DNA of 64,000 nt from Mesostigma viride (GCA_009746045.1 RPFO01000104.1:221656-285655); one strand, 5' to 3'. Numbered from the stretch's first letter, positions 42,564 through 54,084 are shown. Program-made: numbers and translations. The notes: a model not told the origin generated them from the sequence alone.

Positions 42564-45500
42564 ATGGCAGCCGCTTCGAATTCAACAGCGGTTCAGCAGC
42601 TGCTGCGCAGAAAGGAAAAGCTTGAAGATGAACTTCGCAGCATAGAAAAACAGGTAAAATATACGTGTGTTGTACATGCTGCTCTTCCGATCCTTGAACT
42701 TTTGCTGGGAGTCGTTAGTTAGCGACAATTGAAGACGTCGTCAACCAATAGTTCTAACAGCTATAGGACTGCCCTGTTTGCCAAGTTTTCCTTGTAGTGG
42801 AACATCACGCCAATGTGCCAACGTCGCAAATGCCGGTTTTCGTCGGACTGCAATGGTCTCGGCGTTAGGGAACTGAGGCATTGCTAGCAGGAAGTCACCC
42901 CATACCAGTTGCTGTAAGGGAATATTCACAGCAACTCTGTAGCATGGCTCCCGTGGTGAGCGATGCCTTTTGCAGGCGAGGGCATGGCGAATTTATCAGC
43001 ATAAACACCATGCGACGTGGTGAATCTCCTGCAATCCTCCCGTGTATATTATATAGGCCTTTTCTGCGCATACATGTTGACCAGGTCAAAACGCCAGAAT
43101 GATCATGCCTCTCCACTCACCCCCTTGTTCCACCCCTCCCATCGCCCCCTTATTCTGTCCTCTTATGTATTGTCTCTGTCTGACCCTCCAGTGCACCACC
43201 CCTTCTCTTCCCCCTTACTCTTCTGCCCCTCCGCAAGCCCCTCTCCCCTTACAATACCCCTCGTGCTCCCCTCCCCATCCACCCGTCTCCACCCTCTGCG
43301 CGGACGGGCCTACCCACCGTGCTGACTGCTAGCTGAGACCCTGAGAATGCTCTCCTTTGTTGATCATGTAGTTGCAATCATTCTCAACTCGTGTATGCGC
43401 TGCGGTAGTATCAAAGAGACAACCAGCGCAGGCCAGAAATCGGGAGAATCCGGACCATGGTAGCTCGAGCCTGCCGTTATCTTTTCCGCGTTTTCGAGTC
43501 GTTCAGGATGATGAAGATGAATGGTGATGGAAATGTGTATCCTTGTGCATTGAAATTATGGCTGGCTTACGTGTGGAGCGACTAGATGACCTAGACGGTG
43601 GGGCCGGAAGCAGCATGTATGGATGGCGCGAGCGGGCTAAGGGACGTGTCATTCAGGCATGGGGGCATAGAATATACATCTCAGGGAAGAAATAAATAAA
43701 TAGAATAGCAGAATCCGTATTTCCAGTCAGGATGCCCGCATGGGGGATGCCTGGCGTGGCCATAATGGCAGCACGCAGGTGATGATGGGGACTGGGGGAC
43801 ACGTAGGGGGATGCGCGCGCACTATGTGCATGCGTGACTGGGTGGCTGGGAGCAGATGCTTGGGGCGGATGGAGCGGGGGACTCGTGGGTGTGCCGCTGG
43901 CTCGTATTGTGCAGGCCCGCTTGCTGCGCGCCGCTGCCTAGGTTTGTCTAGGGCAGTGTGCTGCCTGGTGCGGGCATGCGTGGACTGCAGGAGGACATGT
44001 GCACATTGTGATTGAAGAATGGCTGCTAGTGGGCGATGGGGGGCCTCACAAAAGTACAAGACATGGGATAAACAGGCTAGGGTAGACAGGCTAGGGTAGA
44101 CAGGCTAGGGTAGACAGGCTAGGGTAGACAGGCTAGGGTAGACAGGCTAGGGTAGACAGGCTGGGGTAGACAGGCTAGGGTAGACAGGCTAGGGTAGACA
44201 GGCTAGGGTAGACAGGCTAGGGTAGACAGGCTAGGGTAGACAGGCTAGGGTAGACAGGCTAGGATAGACAGGCTAGGGTAGACAGGCTAGGGTAGACAGG
44301 CTGGGGTAGACAGGCTGGGGTAGACAGGCTAGGGTAGACAGGCTAGGGTAGACAGGCTAGGGTAGACAGGCTAGGGTAGACAGGCTAGGATGAACAGGCT
44401 AGGGTAGAGTACCGGGTGAATGCGTGTGTGATGAATGGTGGAGGAGGTCTTCTTTGGCCACCTGCTAGTCATGCACTGTATGGTCGTGCAGTGAAGGACG
44501 GTTTGTCGTGGCGGCTGTATGCAGATGGTTGACGGATGAGATCTTGCCTACCTTGTTGGCGCTGCGTGCGTGGCGGCACGCAAACAATTTGACCCGACAC
44601 GCCTGTGTGTTCGCGATGCATGCTCATGCTGATGTCTGCACGCAGGTGTTTGACCTGGAGACAGCCTACCTGCAGGACTCGAGTGCGTATGGGAACGTGC
44701 TCAAAGGGTTCGAGGGCTTCCTCAGCACCAACCGCAACAGCAACACCAGGTGTGTGTGTGTGTGTGTGTGTGTGTGCTGGCATGATCCAGCAAGTAAGTA
44801 CGCCAGCACCAACCGCAACAGCGACACCAGGTAGACTGTGCCAGCCCCAACTGCAATAGCCACGCCCCTTCGTCTGCTCCCTCTGCTCCCTCTGCTCCCA
44901 TCTCCTTTCGTCTCCTCTTGACGTCGGCGGTCTCCCTCGTGTGTCGCCCACGCGAGTATCGCTGCTCCCATGCGTACAGCCCTTGTGTACAGCCCTTGTG
45001 TACAGCCCTTGTGTGCAACCCTTGTGTACAGCCCTTGTGTACAGCCCTTGTGTACAGCCCTTGTGTACAACCCTGTTTTTTTCGCTCCCATGCTCGCTCG
45101 TGCAAACAACAGGGTTGTAACGTAGGGACCTGGCTCCTTTTGCATGTGTGTGTGTGCGTGGGTGTGGGTGCGTGTACATGTGTGTGCCAGCTCCCACTAG
45201 TGCTTGGCCACATCGTATCATGGAGGTATAGGATTGTGGGGTACGACGCGGGGAGGGCCTGGGCTCCTATCCTGTGCATCTGTGTGTGACTGTGTGTTGC
45301 AGATCCCGCAAGCTCTCGTGCAATGTACTGCAGAGGGGCGGGCACTAGTTCTTCTCTTGATGTGTGCGTGCGTGCGTGTGTGCGGTTGCGCGTGACAGCT
45401 CCCAGAAACGCGGGCGCCCCTTCAAGACGGAGGACCGTCTCTTCTCGCTCTCCTCCATCACGTCCCCCGTGGTGCGTGTGCGTAGGGGCTAGGCTTCGCG

Positions 45501-47496
45501 AGGGCCACCCCTGTCATCAGGAGTCGCTATGCCCAGTTCTAGAGCTGCCTTGCGCATGCATGCTCACGTGTTGGTTGGGTCCCCCCTCTCAGCCATCGTG
45601 CCCCCCGTGGTGCTCGCGGTATACACTCGTGGGTCGCGTTCTGACATCCGGCCGGTGGTCACCTTATCCCCCTTCGCACGTGGTCAGCATTAGCGCGGTG
45701 CTGAGTAGTAGCGTGACGGACCTTGTTCACCGAATGATACTCAGTTACTCGACAACACCCTGCCCTGACCAAGTGACCATTCTATGGACGGAATGGCCGC
45801 TGTCCACCCACCCACCCCGCACGGCCCGTGCGCTCACCTGCACAGGTGGTGTGTTTAACACTACTGTGCTTTGCAGTTGTTGTGGGGATTAGCGTCGGCT
45901 TTGGCAGAGCGTGTTGCCACCACCGCTCTCTAGACTGACACTCTTTATATCAGGCGTTACAGTCTCGTGTGAGGGTAGTAGTGTACGGACTTGAGTAGAA
46001 GCTAGGAATATAGCTCGCGTGCGCGCTCTCCCTGGTTGTCCTGGACTACCAAAAGCAATAATGTCATCACATATAGTAGTATTTTTTAAAAAAGTTCATA
46101 ACCCTCAATAAACCACCAGGGACGTTGTCTCCCGCTCCCTGCTGGCCATGCTCTCAGCCGCACCGCGTTCTCCCCGCCTCTCTCCCTCGCGAGCCCTAGA
46201 CTGCCACTCTGGAGTATTTGGCTGCCAGCTCTTCTCACGCAGGATGCTCTTCTTTTACGTGGTCGCGCACGCGGGAGCCTTCCATCCGCCCCTTAAACAA
46301 GCAGGATGGGGTCTGCCCGCTGCCTTGCACCATCACAGAAGCGATCATGGTCCGTGACAGGCGATCCTCTTCTTGTCCCTTGCTGGCACACGCATAACAT
46401 GCATGCACACGCACTACGTGCTGGCACACGTGTGCCTGCCTTGCATTTGCACGCGTCTCGCGTCTCGTGTGCTGTCTCCTGCCTGTGGTGGCATGCACAT
46501 GCACGAATGGACCATGTTTGCTTGCACACATGATCGAGCCCGCACACAGCACAACGCCTATGATACGCTACGCACGTCTGCTGCAGTTTCCCTGCCGGTT
46601 GTTGCTTGCGCCCGCACGACAGACAAACTTAACACTGATGCCAACACGCTACGCACGTCCGCTGCAGGTGGAGATCCAAGCCGCGCGCGAGGGGGCGGCC
46701 GAGGCGGGCGCGGCCGCGGGGGGGCCCAACCGCCCCAAGCTGGTCGGAGGAGGGACCAAAGGGGAAGGGTGCGTACGCAAGAAGACCCTGTAGGGCCCCT
46801 CGCCTGGTATGGGGCAGGGTAGGACACGCTGGGCGTGGGCCTTTGTGGTCGCCATGTGAACCCGTTGGGGACAAGGGGGAAGGGTGCGCGAAGGAGAAGT
46901 GGTGGCGTTGCGAATGTATTCAGGTACACCATCGCCATCCCAGCCGATGTGATGATAGAAACGTCTCGGATGACAGCGAGCGGGTGACAGGTGTGGTTAT
47001 GGGCGCGGCAGAGGATCTATTTATAGCCTGCCATCTCTGTATGCATGCAGAAGCTTGGAGTGCGACGGTGGTCCATGGAATCCAGGAAGCCCCGTCTAGG
47101 CCCAACAGGGGTTGCCGTACGGAGCCGTAGGGGTGGTCCGTCTCCTGTCTTTGGCAACTGATCCTCCTCGGCGGGCTCTAGCAAGTCCTGTCGTCAGTCT
47201 TATCCTCTGGCGTCTGTGTATCCCCTTTGCAGCGACACGTGCCCCAATGTCAGAGCAAGGAATGCCATGCAGAGTGCCACATTAAGTATTATTTGCTGCC
47301 CGGACCTTAAATGCATAAATTGTTTGCTTGCTTGCCACGTGCCGACCCCCACTGCAGCAAGAATGCCAAGCGCATGAAGCAGAGTGGCGGCGCCAGCAGT
47401 CAGCGCGAGCGCGACGGCAAGAGCCTGACAAAGCACGCGCTCGCGGCGGCGATGGATGACGCGGACAGCTTGGACGGGTCGGTCAAGAGCCGGTAG
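42564..47496 (+). CDS. EAF6: Eaf6/MEAF6-family subunit of histone acetyltransferase complexes, five exons
   Basis: Exons are 42564-42653, 44646-44749, 45399-45471, 46668-46768 and 47358-47496; all junctions are GT-AG with agreeing phases, 168 residues. Eaf6 is a small scaffold subunit of NuA4 and of MOZ/HBO1-type acetyltransferase complexes in the nucleus. Exon 1 gives the N-terminal coiled coil (QLLRRKEKLEDELRSIEKQ). Exon 2 gives VFDLETAYLQDSSAYGNVLK and GFEGFLSTNRNSNT, the diagnostic core (family IY..E..YL.......GN...G......N......N). Exon 3 adds FKTEDRLFSLSSITSPV, matching the family's RLFS.SS.TS. Exons 4-5 are low-complexity and basic (KNAKRMKQSGGASSQRERDG). Introns are long (0.6-2.0 kb) and repeat-filled while the exons are tiny. 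Confidence 0.88.
43385..43620 (+). repeat. Dispersed repeat, partner at 49410-49560
   Basis: In intron 1 of the Eaf6 gene. It contains GAGACAACCAGCGCAGGCCA (shared with 11386-11440), then TCGAGCCTGCC.TTATCTT, CCGCGTTTTC.AGTCGTTCA and GATGACCT.GACGGTGGGG, which recur at 49410-49560. Confidence 0.6.
44060..44405 (+). repeat. 15-bp minisatellite GGCTAGGGTAGACAG
   Basis: About 23 copies with a few A/G variants in intron 1 of the Eaf6 gene. Confidence 0.92.
44978..45075 (+). repeat. Short minisatellite TACAGCCCTTGTG
   Basis: About seven copies of a 13-14-bp unit in intron 2 of the Eaf6 gene. A (TG)n run at 44750-44776 marks the start of the same intron. Confidence 0.8.
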
Positions 47497-47720
47497 AGTT
47501 GTTCCATGGGGCAAGAGGCCAAGAGCCAGTAGATCTCATCCCGGGGGCAAGGGGTCAATGAACGACGGAGCCTTAGGGCGAGGGGCCAAGAGCCGGTGGA
47601 CCTCATGGCATGGGGCGATAGGTTCATAGCTGGTAGATCCAATCCATGGCGCGAGAGCCGGGAGAGCCCGTGGGGTAGAGCCTTGTGGTTTGACAGCTCA
47701 AGGGCCGGTCGATCCAGGGT
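47480..47720 (+). repeat. Loose tandem repeat grown from the Eaf6 3' end
   Basis: The sequence around the stop codon (TCAAGAGCCGGTAGAG) recurs as CCAAGAGCCAGTAGATCTCA, CCAAGAGCCGGTGGACCTCA and diverged forms downstream. Confidence 0.5.
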
Positions 47721-47870
47721 GCAACCTATCAATACATGACGCAGCCTTGGATCAGCCAAGGGATCGATGGTCTATCATTGAAACAATCCATGGGCAGCGG
47801 ATCCGTGGGGCAGCCGATGCAGGCAAGGGGGGATGAAACCGGCGGTCCATGATGACCATCACCTGGCCGT

Positions 47871-48105
47871 TCGGGCCGGTGAACCCATCAAGCAAGTGCT
47901 GGCGAATATCTATATATTATATATATATAATATCTATATATATCGGTGAACCCATCTTGCAAGTGCTGGCGAATATCTATATATATAATATATATATAAT
48001 ATCTATATATATCGGTGAACCCATCAAGCAAGTGCTGGCGAATATCTATATATTATATATCTATATATATCGGTGAACCCCTCTTGCAAGTGCTGGCGAA
48101 TATCG
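47871..48105 (+). repeat. Approximately 65-bp tandem repeat with AT palindromes
   Basis: Four copies of GGTGAACCCATC.AGCAAGTG then CTGGCGAATATCTATATAT, the AT part being self-complementary. Confidence 0.85.
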
Positions 48106-49786
48106 GGGAACCGCCCCCATGGTTGTCGGCCAGTTACACCATCACGCGCTCATGGCCTGCCCAGTACGATGGCCTGCCTATTACTGTAGTAGTCACACTG
48201 GCACCGGCAGATATTGCTGTCCCACGGAAGAATGGCCGGCCAGATCATCCCACGGGACAAAGGCTGGAAGCAACGGCTATGGGCCGGTTCCCCGCGGCTG
48301 CGCTGTGGCGGTGGGCAGGGCCGCGCCGGGCATACTTTTGGCTGTGGGGCGCCCCTGTGCTGTGTCCGGGTCCACGCGGTGCCGGTTAGCCTTGACTTGC
48401 AATACGATGATTATGGCTGAGGGTGGGTCGCTGGAGGGGCTTGCGTTGGTGAAGGCCAGTGGTCCGCTCCAGTCTGGGGAACTGGACTGGACTCTGCGCG
48501 CACACGGTACGAGCCCTGCATTACTGATTCGCAGGGCGATCCCCCACGATGGGTATGAAGCACCCGCGAGCATGGTGGCCCTTACTGTGCACACTCACGA
48601 TAGGCTCACGAGGCGACCACTCCTCTGGTGGTTGGATTATAAGTTTACATAAGCCCTGCCGTGCACAAGCTGGCATGAAAGCCCTCGTGTGGTGAAGCCT
48701 ACATGTGGTCGAAGTCTGCCGATTCCCACACCCTGGTCTCACGCCGCAAGTCCTAGTGGGCTATCTCAGTCCTGGATGGTCCACAAGACCATCACAAGAA
48801 GGGTCCGGTCAAGAGTCATCTAGATGTCCTCGCAACAAGGGTTTGGACACAGACGCAAGCCCTGCCCTGCCATGGCGTAGGGTTAAAGCACCGTGTGGTG
48901 GCCGGATGCTGTGGCTTGTCTGCCAATTTAGCCTGTTATGTTGACTACCTGCAACCATGCGCCAGGCGTTATCCGCTAAGGAAATACTTTTGCGAGCCGG
49001 TTTCCTTTCCAGTGGATGTCACGTATGCCAGCATGCAGAGTGGCCAGGTTGGGGCCTTGGTTCCATGGCGGTTAGGAATTTGGCCGCCAGTCAGCATGTG
49101 CTGAGGTGGCTGATAAAATTGCTAGATTTTTGCTGTACGTGAAGTTGGTGTGGTTGAATAGGGGGGGGCGGGGGGGGGGGGGGGGAGGAGTATTCTTGAA
49201 TGTTTAGTGGGAGGCAGGAGCTTACTTTCTGCACTTGACGTCCACGTGACCCACGCTTATGTGGGCGACAACAAACAAGCCGTCCAGATTGAGGATGTGA
49301 CTTGTCACATGTAACTGTGAACAAACGTAAATGCCAACAAGTTGCCTTGATGTGTAGAGTCTGGTATCTAATATATCACTGAATTAAATGACAATTGAAG
49401 TAACGTTAGTCGAGCCTGCCCTTATCTTATCCGCGTTTTCAAGTCGTTCATCATGATGGATGTATGAATGGAGATGGCCATGTGTAGACTTTTGCTGAGA
49501 ATTATAGCTTGCATGCTTACACTAAGAGCCACTAGATGACCTGGACGGTGGGGCCGGAAACATCTTGCATGATCGATCAGGGCGTGCGTTTCGAGCCGAA
49601 GTGGCCGGGAGTGTCTAGTGGTGAGCACCATTGCAGAGCTGTGATCGCTTCTCAAGGCGCAGGCATATATTCATTGAGAATGATACATTACGGAGGCGAG
49701 AATGGCATGCAACAGAAGGAAATTAAGCCCCGAAAAGGAGAATCCTCAAGACAATAATAAAAACCCGATATGGGCATGGCGATCTA
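48106..49786. other. Intergenic, no supported gene
   Basis: A 177-codon frame at 48119-48652 has no recognisable domain and I do not support it. A G homopolymer (49161-49185) and the dispersed repeat at 49410-49560 are the only structures noted. Confidence 0.4.
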
Positions 49787-49934
49787 CGAGCCACGAGCCA
49801 CGAGGTAGCCATGGCTGACGGCGGAGCTCATAACTTTCACGTTTGAGCACCGAATTTAGCCGTGAATATCACTATCGCTTCGTCTTTCTAAGACGCACAT
49901 GCTGATATAATTTTCCGAATCTAAAACGCAATAT

Positions 49935-51505
49935 ATGACGAGCAAACGCCTGTCGACGCAACGCAGTTTGGCGGATGCGCTCGCCCATGACAATGCGGCA
50001 GCTGCGGCTGCAGCTTTGCCAGCTCCGGCAGGCAGCGGTGACACTAGTCGTGCACTGGTGGTCGCCCAGCAACCTCCCGGGCTCCATGCCTCGCCATCGG
50101 CATCGCCTGACCCTAAACGCGCCCGCTCCGCCGACAAAACAGGAGGGTCTTCACGCCCCTCGGAACCGCGCTGTCGGCTCCAACCTTTCCAGGTCGATGA
50201 TCACGACTGGACCAACATGTCTCCGGCCGATGCTCTGCACTGCATCTTCTTCGGGGACTACGCCTCGCTTTACGACCTGTGCCTCCATCTCCACGACAAC
50301 AATCGCCTCCTCCTCCCGGACGGCCGCCGATGGAACGACATCCGCCTGCTGTTCGGGTGCCCTCGCCCTCGAATCCAGCATACCATCCTCAACTCCCTTC
50401 TCCAGCGCTCTGACGGCGAGATCTGGGCTCCATCCATCTCCGCCCCCACCCTCCGTTCCATCCTCATGGAAGCCTTTCAGCAGCACGTGACCCCCCTTGC
50501 TGCTGACGTCGCAGCAATGGGTGGCCCGCTGGCTGCTGAACTTCCTCACCTCACCGCCACCTCCACTGCCATTTCCGCCTCCACTGCCGACATTAAAGCC
50601 CAGCTCCTCGACCTCGACCTACGCCTTCAAGCCACCGCCACCGCCCTTGAGAGCTTGCATGACACCGCCGGCCTCACCGCGCCCGGGCGGTGAAGGACAT
50701 CGCTGCCCAGCCGGCGCCTGCTGGCCCGGCCGGCGATGCTCCCTCCACCTGGGCGGACTTGCTTAAGCAGCACACCACCTCCACCACCTCCACCATCTCG
50801 GCACAACTCAAGCAACAAGCCCTCGACCTTCGCGAGGAAGCCGACATCGCCCGGCGCAGCCACAATGTCATCGTCAAGCACTTCAACCAGCCGGCAGGTG
50901 AGACCTCCACGAGCCTTCTTGAGGCATTTAAGCGCGACATTTTTGCCCCCATGCTACTCACTGGTGAGCTGGACATGTCGGCTGTCCGCCTCCCCCGCGC
51001 GCGGGGGAAGGCTGGCCCGGCACCCGTGCTCCTCACCTTTAAGTACATGGCGGACAAGCTGGCGTTCCTTAAATGCCGCAAGAAGCTCTCGAGGACTCGC
51101 TTCACGCTGGACGACGACTTGACCCTGGCCCAGCAACAGCGGCGACGAGAGCTATGGCCGACCTACCTTCAGCTGATGATATGCTCACATGGGTCTTATT
51201 GCACCCACAGTTTGCTGGATCGTTAGCCTGTCCTTTTAGCTAGCCGCGCCCGATTGCAGCTGTGGCATGCCTTTGGCATGAAGGAGACTGGGGGTCTCTG
51301 CCCTTTCTCAGGACTGTAGTGCACACACAGGGATTAAAAGCATTCGGTGCTCCGTGACTCCCCAACGGGAGCACGAGTTTAATTAATTAATTAATAATTA
51401 CCTTCAGCTCCGGCAGAGCGCAGGGGGGAAGCCGGTATACTGGAGGGGGGCGGTCATCCACGTTGACCACAAGCCCTGGCAGCCCCCTCCTGCCACCTCA
51501 GACTA
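49935..51505 (+). pseudogene. LINE ORF1p-like protein, frameshifted and interrupted
   Basis: ATG at 49935 (MTSKRLSTQRSLADALAHDN). An Ala-rich region, SASPDPKRARSADK, then DWTNMSPADALHCIFFGDYA, SLYDLCLHLHDNNRLLLPDG and FGCPRPRIQHTILNSLLQ form a helical N-domain. A 2-base insertion near 50680 shifts the frame (TGA at 50691-50693). The C-domain continues as KDIAAQPAPAGPAGDAP, LRLPRARGKAGPAPVLLTF-like, FTLDDDLTLAQQQRRRELWP, and breaks at 51174 where the SINE-like element entered. Residual codons for PVYWRGAVIHV follow at 51430. Confidence 0.65.
51175..51398 (+). mobile_element. SINE-like insertion with 11-bp target duplication
   Basis: TACCTTCAGCT at 51164-51174 is repeated at 51399-51409 and belongs to the ORF1 target (codons for TYLQL). 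The 224-bp insert ends with the GCTCCGTGACTCCCCAACGG hairpin and a TAAT tail. No tRNA-like A/B box was clear at its start. It is close kin to 7563-7716. Confidence 0.8.
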
Positions 51506-51829
51506 GGGAATCCATACCAGTAGTGTAGATTAGTCAGGCTTAGCCTAGCATGTGGCCCACGCGCATGTGCGCCCATAATGGCCCCCATGGATGTTGCCTT
51601 CAGAATTTAGCCAAGCCATGCCTATAACGGGACCCCCATGGATGTTGCATTAAGAATTTAGCTATGCTATGCCTATGCAGAGAGATGCTCTCTGTCGAGA
51701 AGCCATGCCCTAGCCCTTGTATAGCCATTATGATCTTCCTCCCCCGTGCCAGGATCCCCTTCGCTGGGTTGAACCTGAGACAGCATGGTGGTGCCGGTGC
51801 CCTTGAGGCACTTAGATGTTACGTCGCGT

Positions 51830-52560
51830 AACAATTCGTTGTAGTTACGGACGTAAATTAGGTCTTTTGCCTCGGTCGTCCCTAGGTTTACGTGTAGCTC
51901 TTACCGGGACACTATTGTCCTCGTAACGGTACTGTGGTACATTGGGTGCCTTTGGGTGCCGCGCCGCGTACTTTACTTGTGGTCCTGATCCTTTGGTAGA
52001 ATGTAGTGGACCAGCGTGCATCTGTAGGCGAGGGCCATGTCGGCCCGAGCGTGTTGGACCGTTGGTGACCATTTATGCACGTTCTACCCCTCGTGTGTGC
52101 ACTCGGCGTGTGTTAAATGATTTAACACATATAGGCTTGGGTCACGGCAGTGTAGTTGTGTTTCCTTCCTCTTTTCCTGGAGTAAACGGGTTGTGTAAAT
52201 GGCTTATGGCGTATTATAGTAATACTTACGTTAATGCACTGAGATCTGGATCGTCTCGTTCGTCTTTCGCTAGGGGTTTAACTAGAGGCGGCTTGACTAT
52301 AGTTTAGGTAGCATCAGGCCGGGTAGAGGTAGAGGTGGCGGTAGATACCCGAGGCGTAACAATGGACTCGGAGGAATTTTAGGTAGAGAACCAGACGACG
52401 ATCCCCTGCAACATACGTCATTGAATCAACCCTTCCGCGTCCGGGAAAATGAAGACGACACCTACTTGACAGGTAATGGGCGGGTCGCCTGCAAGCTGGG
52501 GGGGTAGTGCTGCCCGATTCGGGACACGCCTCGCCTCTACAAAACCCTAAGGTGACCCCA
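51830..52560. other. Boundary region with a short Arg/Gly-rich frame and a palindrome
   Basis: GTGTTAAATGATTTAACAC (52110-52128) is a perfect palindrome around one base. Downstream, MAYYSNTYVNALRSGSSRSS (52206, one frame) and SIRPGRGRGGGRYPRRNNGL through RVRENEDDTYLTGNGRV (to a stop at 52505, another frame) look coding but need a frame change. No family is recognised; they could be a fragment of a small capsid-like basic protein. Confidence 0.25.
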
Positions 52561-52613
52561 TTTGCCGTACGGACCTACTTGCCATGCCATGCCAGTCTGC
52601 CACGTGGCGCATA

Positions 52614-52735
52614 TGGAGTCGGTGACAGGCGCTAGCATACAATCTCGTCGGTGACGGGCAGCAGCATCAAGCGGCATGGGTGACATGCGACAGCAGGTAG
52701 TGTCATGAGTGACAGGCGACAGTGTTACTCTATGG
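52614..52735 (+). repeat. Degenerate copies of the 30-bp GTGACGGGCG repeat
   Basis: GGTGACAGGCGCTAGCA, GGTGACGGGCAGCAGCA and GAGTGACAGGCGACAG match the array at 54085-54735 on the other side of the MYND gene. Confidence 0.5.
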
Positions 52736-52867
52736 GTATTGTTGCTATATGACTCATTGGAATAGTTCAAGTCCCATGCACATAAGGAAAATGTCATTTC
52801 ATTACAATAAGAATCATAAGGAATAGGCCATTACTAGACCCCTTTGCAGGCACGCAGGCCTGGCTGT

Positions 52868-53662
52868 TTAGCGGTTGTACATGCGCAGGCAGGGCGTCTG
52901 GCGGCCCTCAAACCCAGTGCAATCGTCTTTCACACGCAGAGTGTCCCCGCGCAGGGGGAACTTCACACCAGAGGTGCAAGTCCACACGTGGGTGAGCAGA
53001 GTGCAGTCCGCCTTGTGGATCTTCCAGTGCGCAACCTGGCACTCGCGGGAGCAGTACCGCGCATCCTGGCAGCTGGCGCACCTGCGCTTCACCTCTCTCT
53101 TGCCCTTCTTCTCACACCCCGGCGCAGCGCAGAAACCGCGAACCGACTCGGGGAAAGGACCAATGGGGCTGTCCAAAATGGGCGTGCGCACTGTGATCAC
53201 CACCTTCTCGCAGGGGCGGGTATAGGGAAACGCCGTCCTCGCAACGATCTTGTCCGCGTCCTTGGGCACGCGGAAGGACAGGCCAATCCTGGTAACCAGG
53301 TCGATGAACCCGTCGTCCTCCTTCTTCTCGCGAAGGAGGACGCACAGAAGCATGAACTCGCTCTCAGGGCGAATGTGGGACAGGATCTGACTGCGAACGC
53401 AGTACTTCCTGCTGATCGCAGTGCGTACGTCAATGAATTCAAACTCCAACTGGCGATCCAGAGCCGTAAAGGAGTCGAAACGAACCAGCACGCAAAAGGG
53501 GGTTTTCAACTTCTTTTCCCACTCATTCACGCAGCTGTACAAATTGCTGGAGTTTTCCATGGCCTTGCGCACCACCAAGCGGTACCAGCCCCCGCACAAC
53601 TCCGCAAACAGGTCGGAGTGATCCTGAGGGAGCTCATTGGCAATCAGAGGGGTGGAATCCAT
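52868..53662 (-). CDS. MYND zinc-finger protein, viral island
   Basis: Single exon, 264 residues from the ATG at 53662 (MDSTPLIANELPQDHSDLF). An open extension upstream lacks ATG. Residues 1-170 are a mixed alpha/beta region with no match I know. A complete MYND finger follows at 178-220: C..PGC, RRCASC, RYCSRECQVAHWKIHKADC. The last 45 residues (FPLRGDTLRVKDDC) resemble the C-terminal tail of the protein at 60406. MYND fingers are protein-protein interaction modules and are expanded in several giant viruses. The promoter side has heat-shock-element-like palindromes (53802-53955). Confidence 0.75.
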   Translation of the reverse strand: MDSTPLIANELPQDHSDLFAELCGGWYRLVVRKAMENSSNLYSCVNEWEKKLKTPFCVLVRFDSFTALDRQLEFEFIDVRTAISRKYCVRSQILSHIRPESEFMLLCVLLREKKEDDGFIDLVTRIGLSFRVPKDADKIVARTAFPYTRPCEKVVITVRTPILDSPIGPFPESVRGFCAAPGCEKKGKREVKRRCASCQDARYCSRECQVAHWKIHKADCTLLTHVWTCTSGVKFPLRGDTLRVKDDCTGFEGRQTPCLRMYNR

Positions 53663-53801
53663 AGCGGCTGACAGTCTGTGCGTGCTCGTGCGGATTGGCG
53701 TGGTTTGGCTGCCAAACTCGCCCGCCTCCACTTATGTGCCCGCACCCCACCCGCCCCGCCCAATAGTCCCGTGCCACGCGGCAGGTCCGGATTGGTGGGA
53801 C

Positions 53802-53955
53802 GGAATATTCCCACGGAATATCCGTGGAGCGCCGCGCCTTCTAGAAGGGCGCCGCGTCGGGAATATTCTCACGGATATTCCGTGTGAGCGCCGCGCCGCC
53901 GCCACGTGGCAGCGTCCCATTGGTCCGCTTGGAATATTCGTGGGAATATGCAGCC
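53802..53955 (-). promoter_or_regulatory. Cluster of heat-shock-element-like palindromes
   Basis: GGAATATTCC at 53802, CCTTCTAGAAGG at 53837-53848, GGAATATTCT at 53860, GGATATTCCG at 53873 and GGAATATTCG at 53931. Most fit the nGAAnnTTCn or nTTCnnGAAn pattern. Inverted CCAAT boxes (ATTGG) lie at about 53687, 53791 and 53919. They sit 140-295 bp upstream of the MYND gene start. Function is inferred. Confidence 0.45.
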
Positions 53956-54084
53956 GTGTCGTGCCCGCGTGACACGCGTCGGACTCCCATTGGACTGTCG
54001 TGGGTGTCGCGCGCTTCGCGCGGGCCTTGGCAGGGCCGGATCGGACAGGCGGCGGGCCGACAGGCGCTGGTTCTGGCAGGTGTC

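Larger units (their letters stand above)
49787..51830 (+). mobile_element. ORF1-only element copy D, near full length
   Basis: The leader (CATGGCTGACGGCGGAGCTC and onward) matches copy A. ORF1 follows from 49935, then a short 3' UTR that decays near 51820. The SINE-like insertion at 51175-51398 interrupts it. It again lacks any reverse-transcriptase sequence. Confidence 0.7.

Noticed and set aside
48119-48652. 177-codon plus-strand frame
   Set aside because: No recognisable domain or splice context, irregular composition; probably chance in GC-rich DNA.
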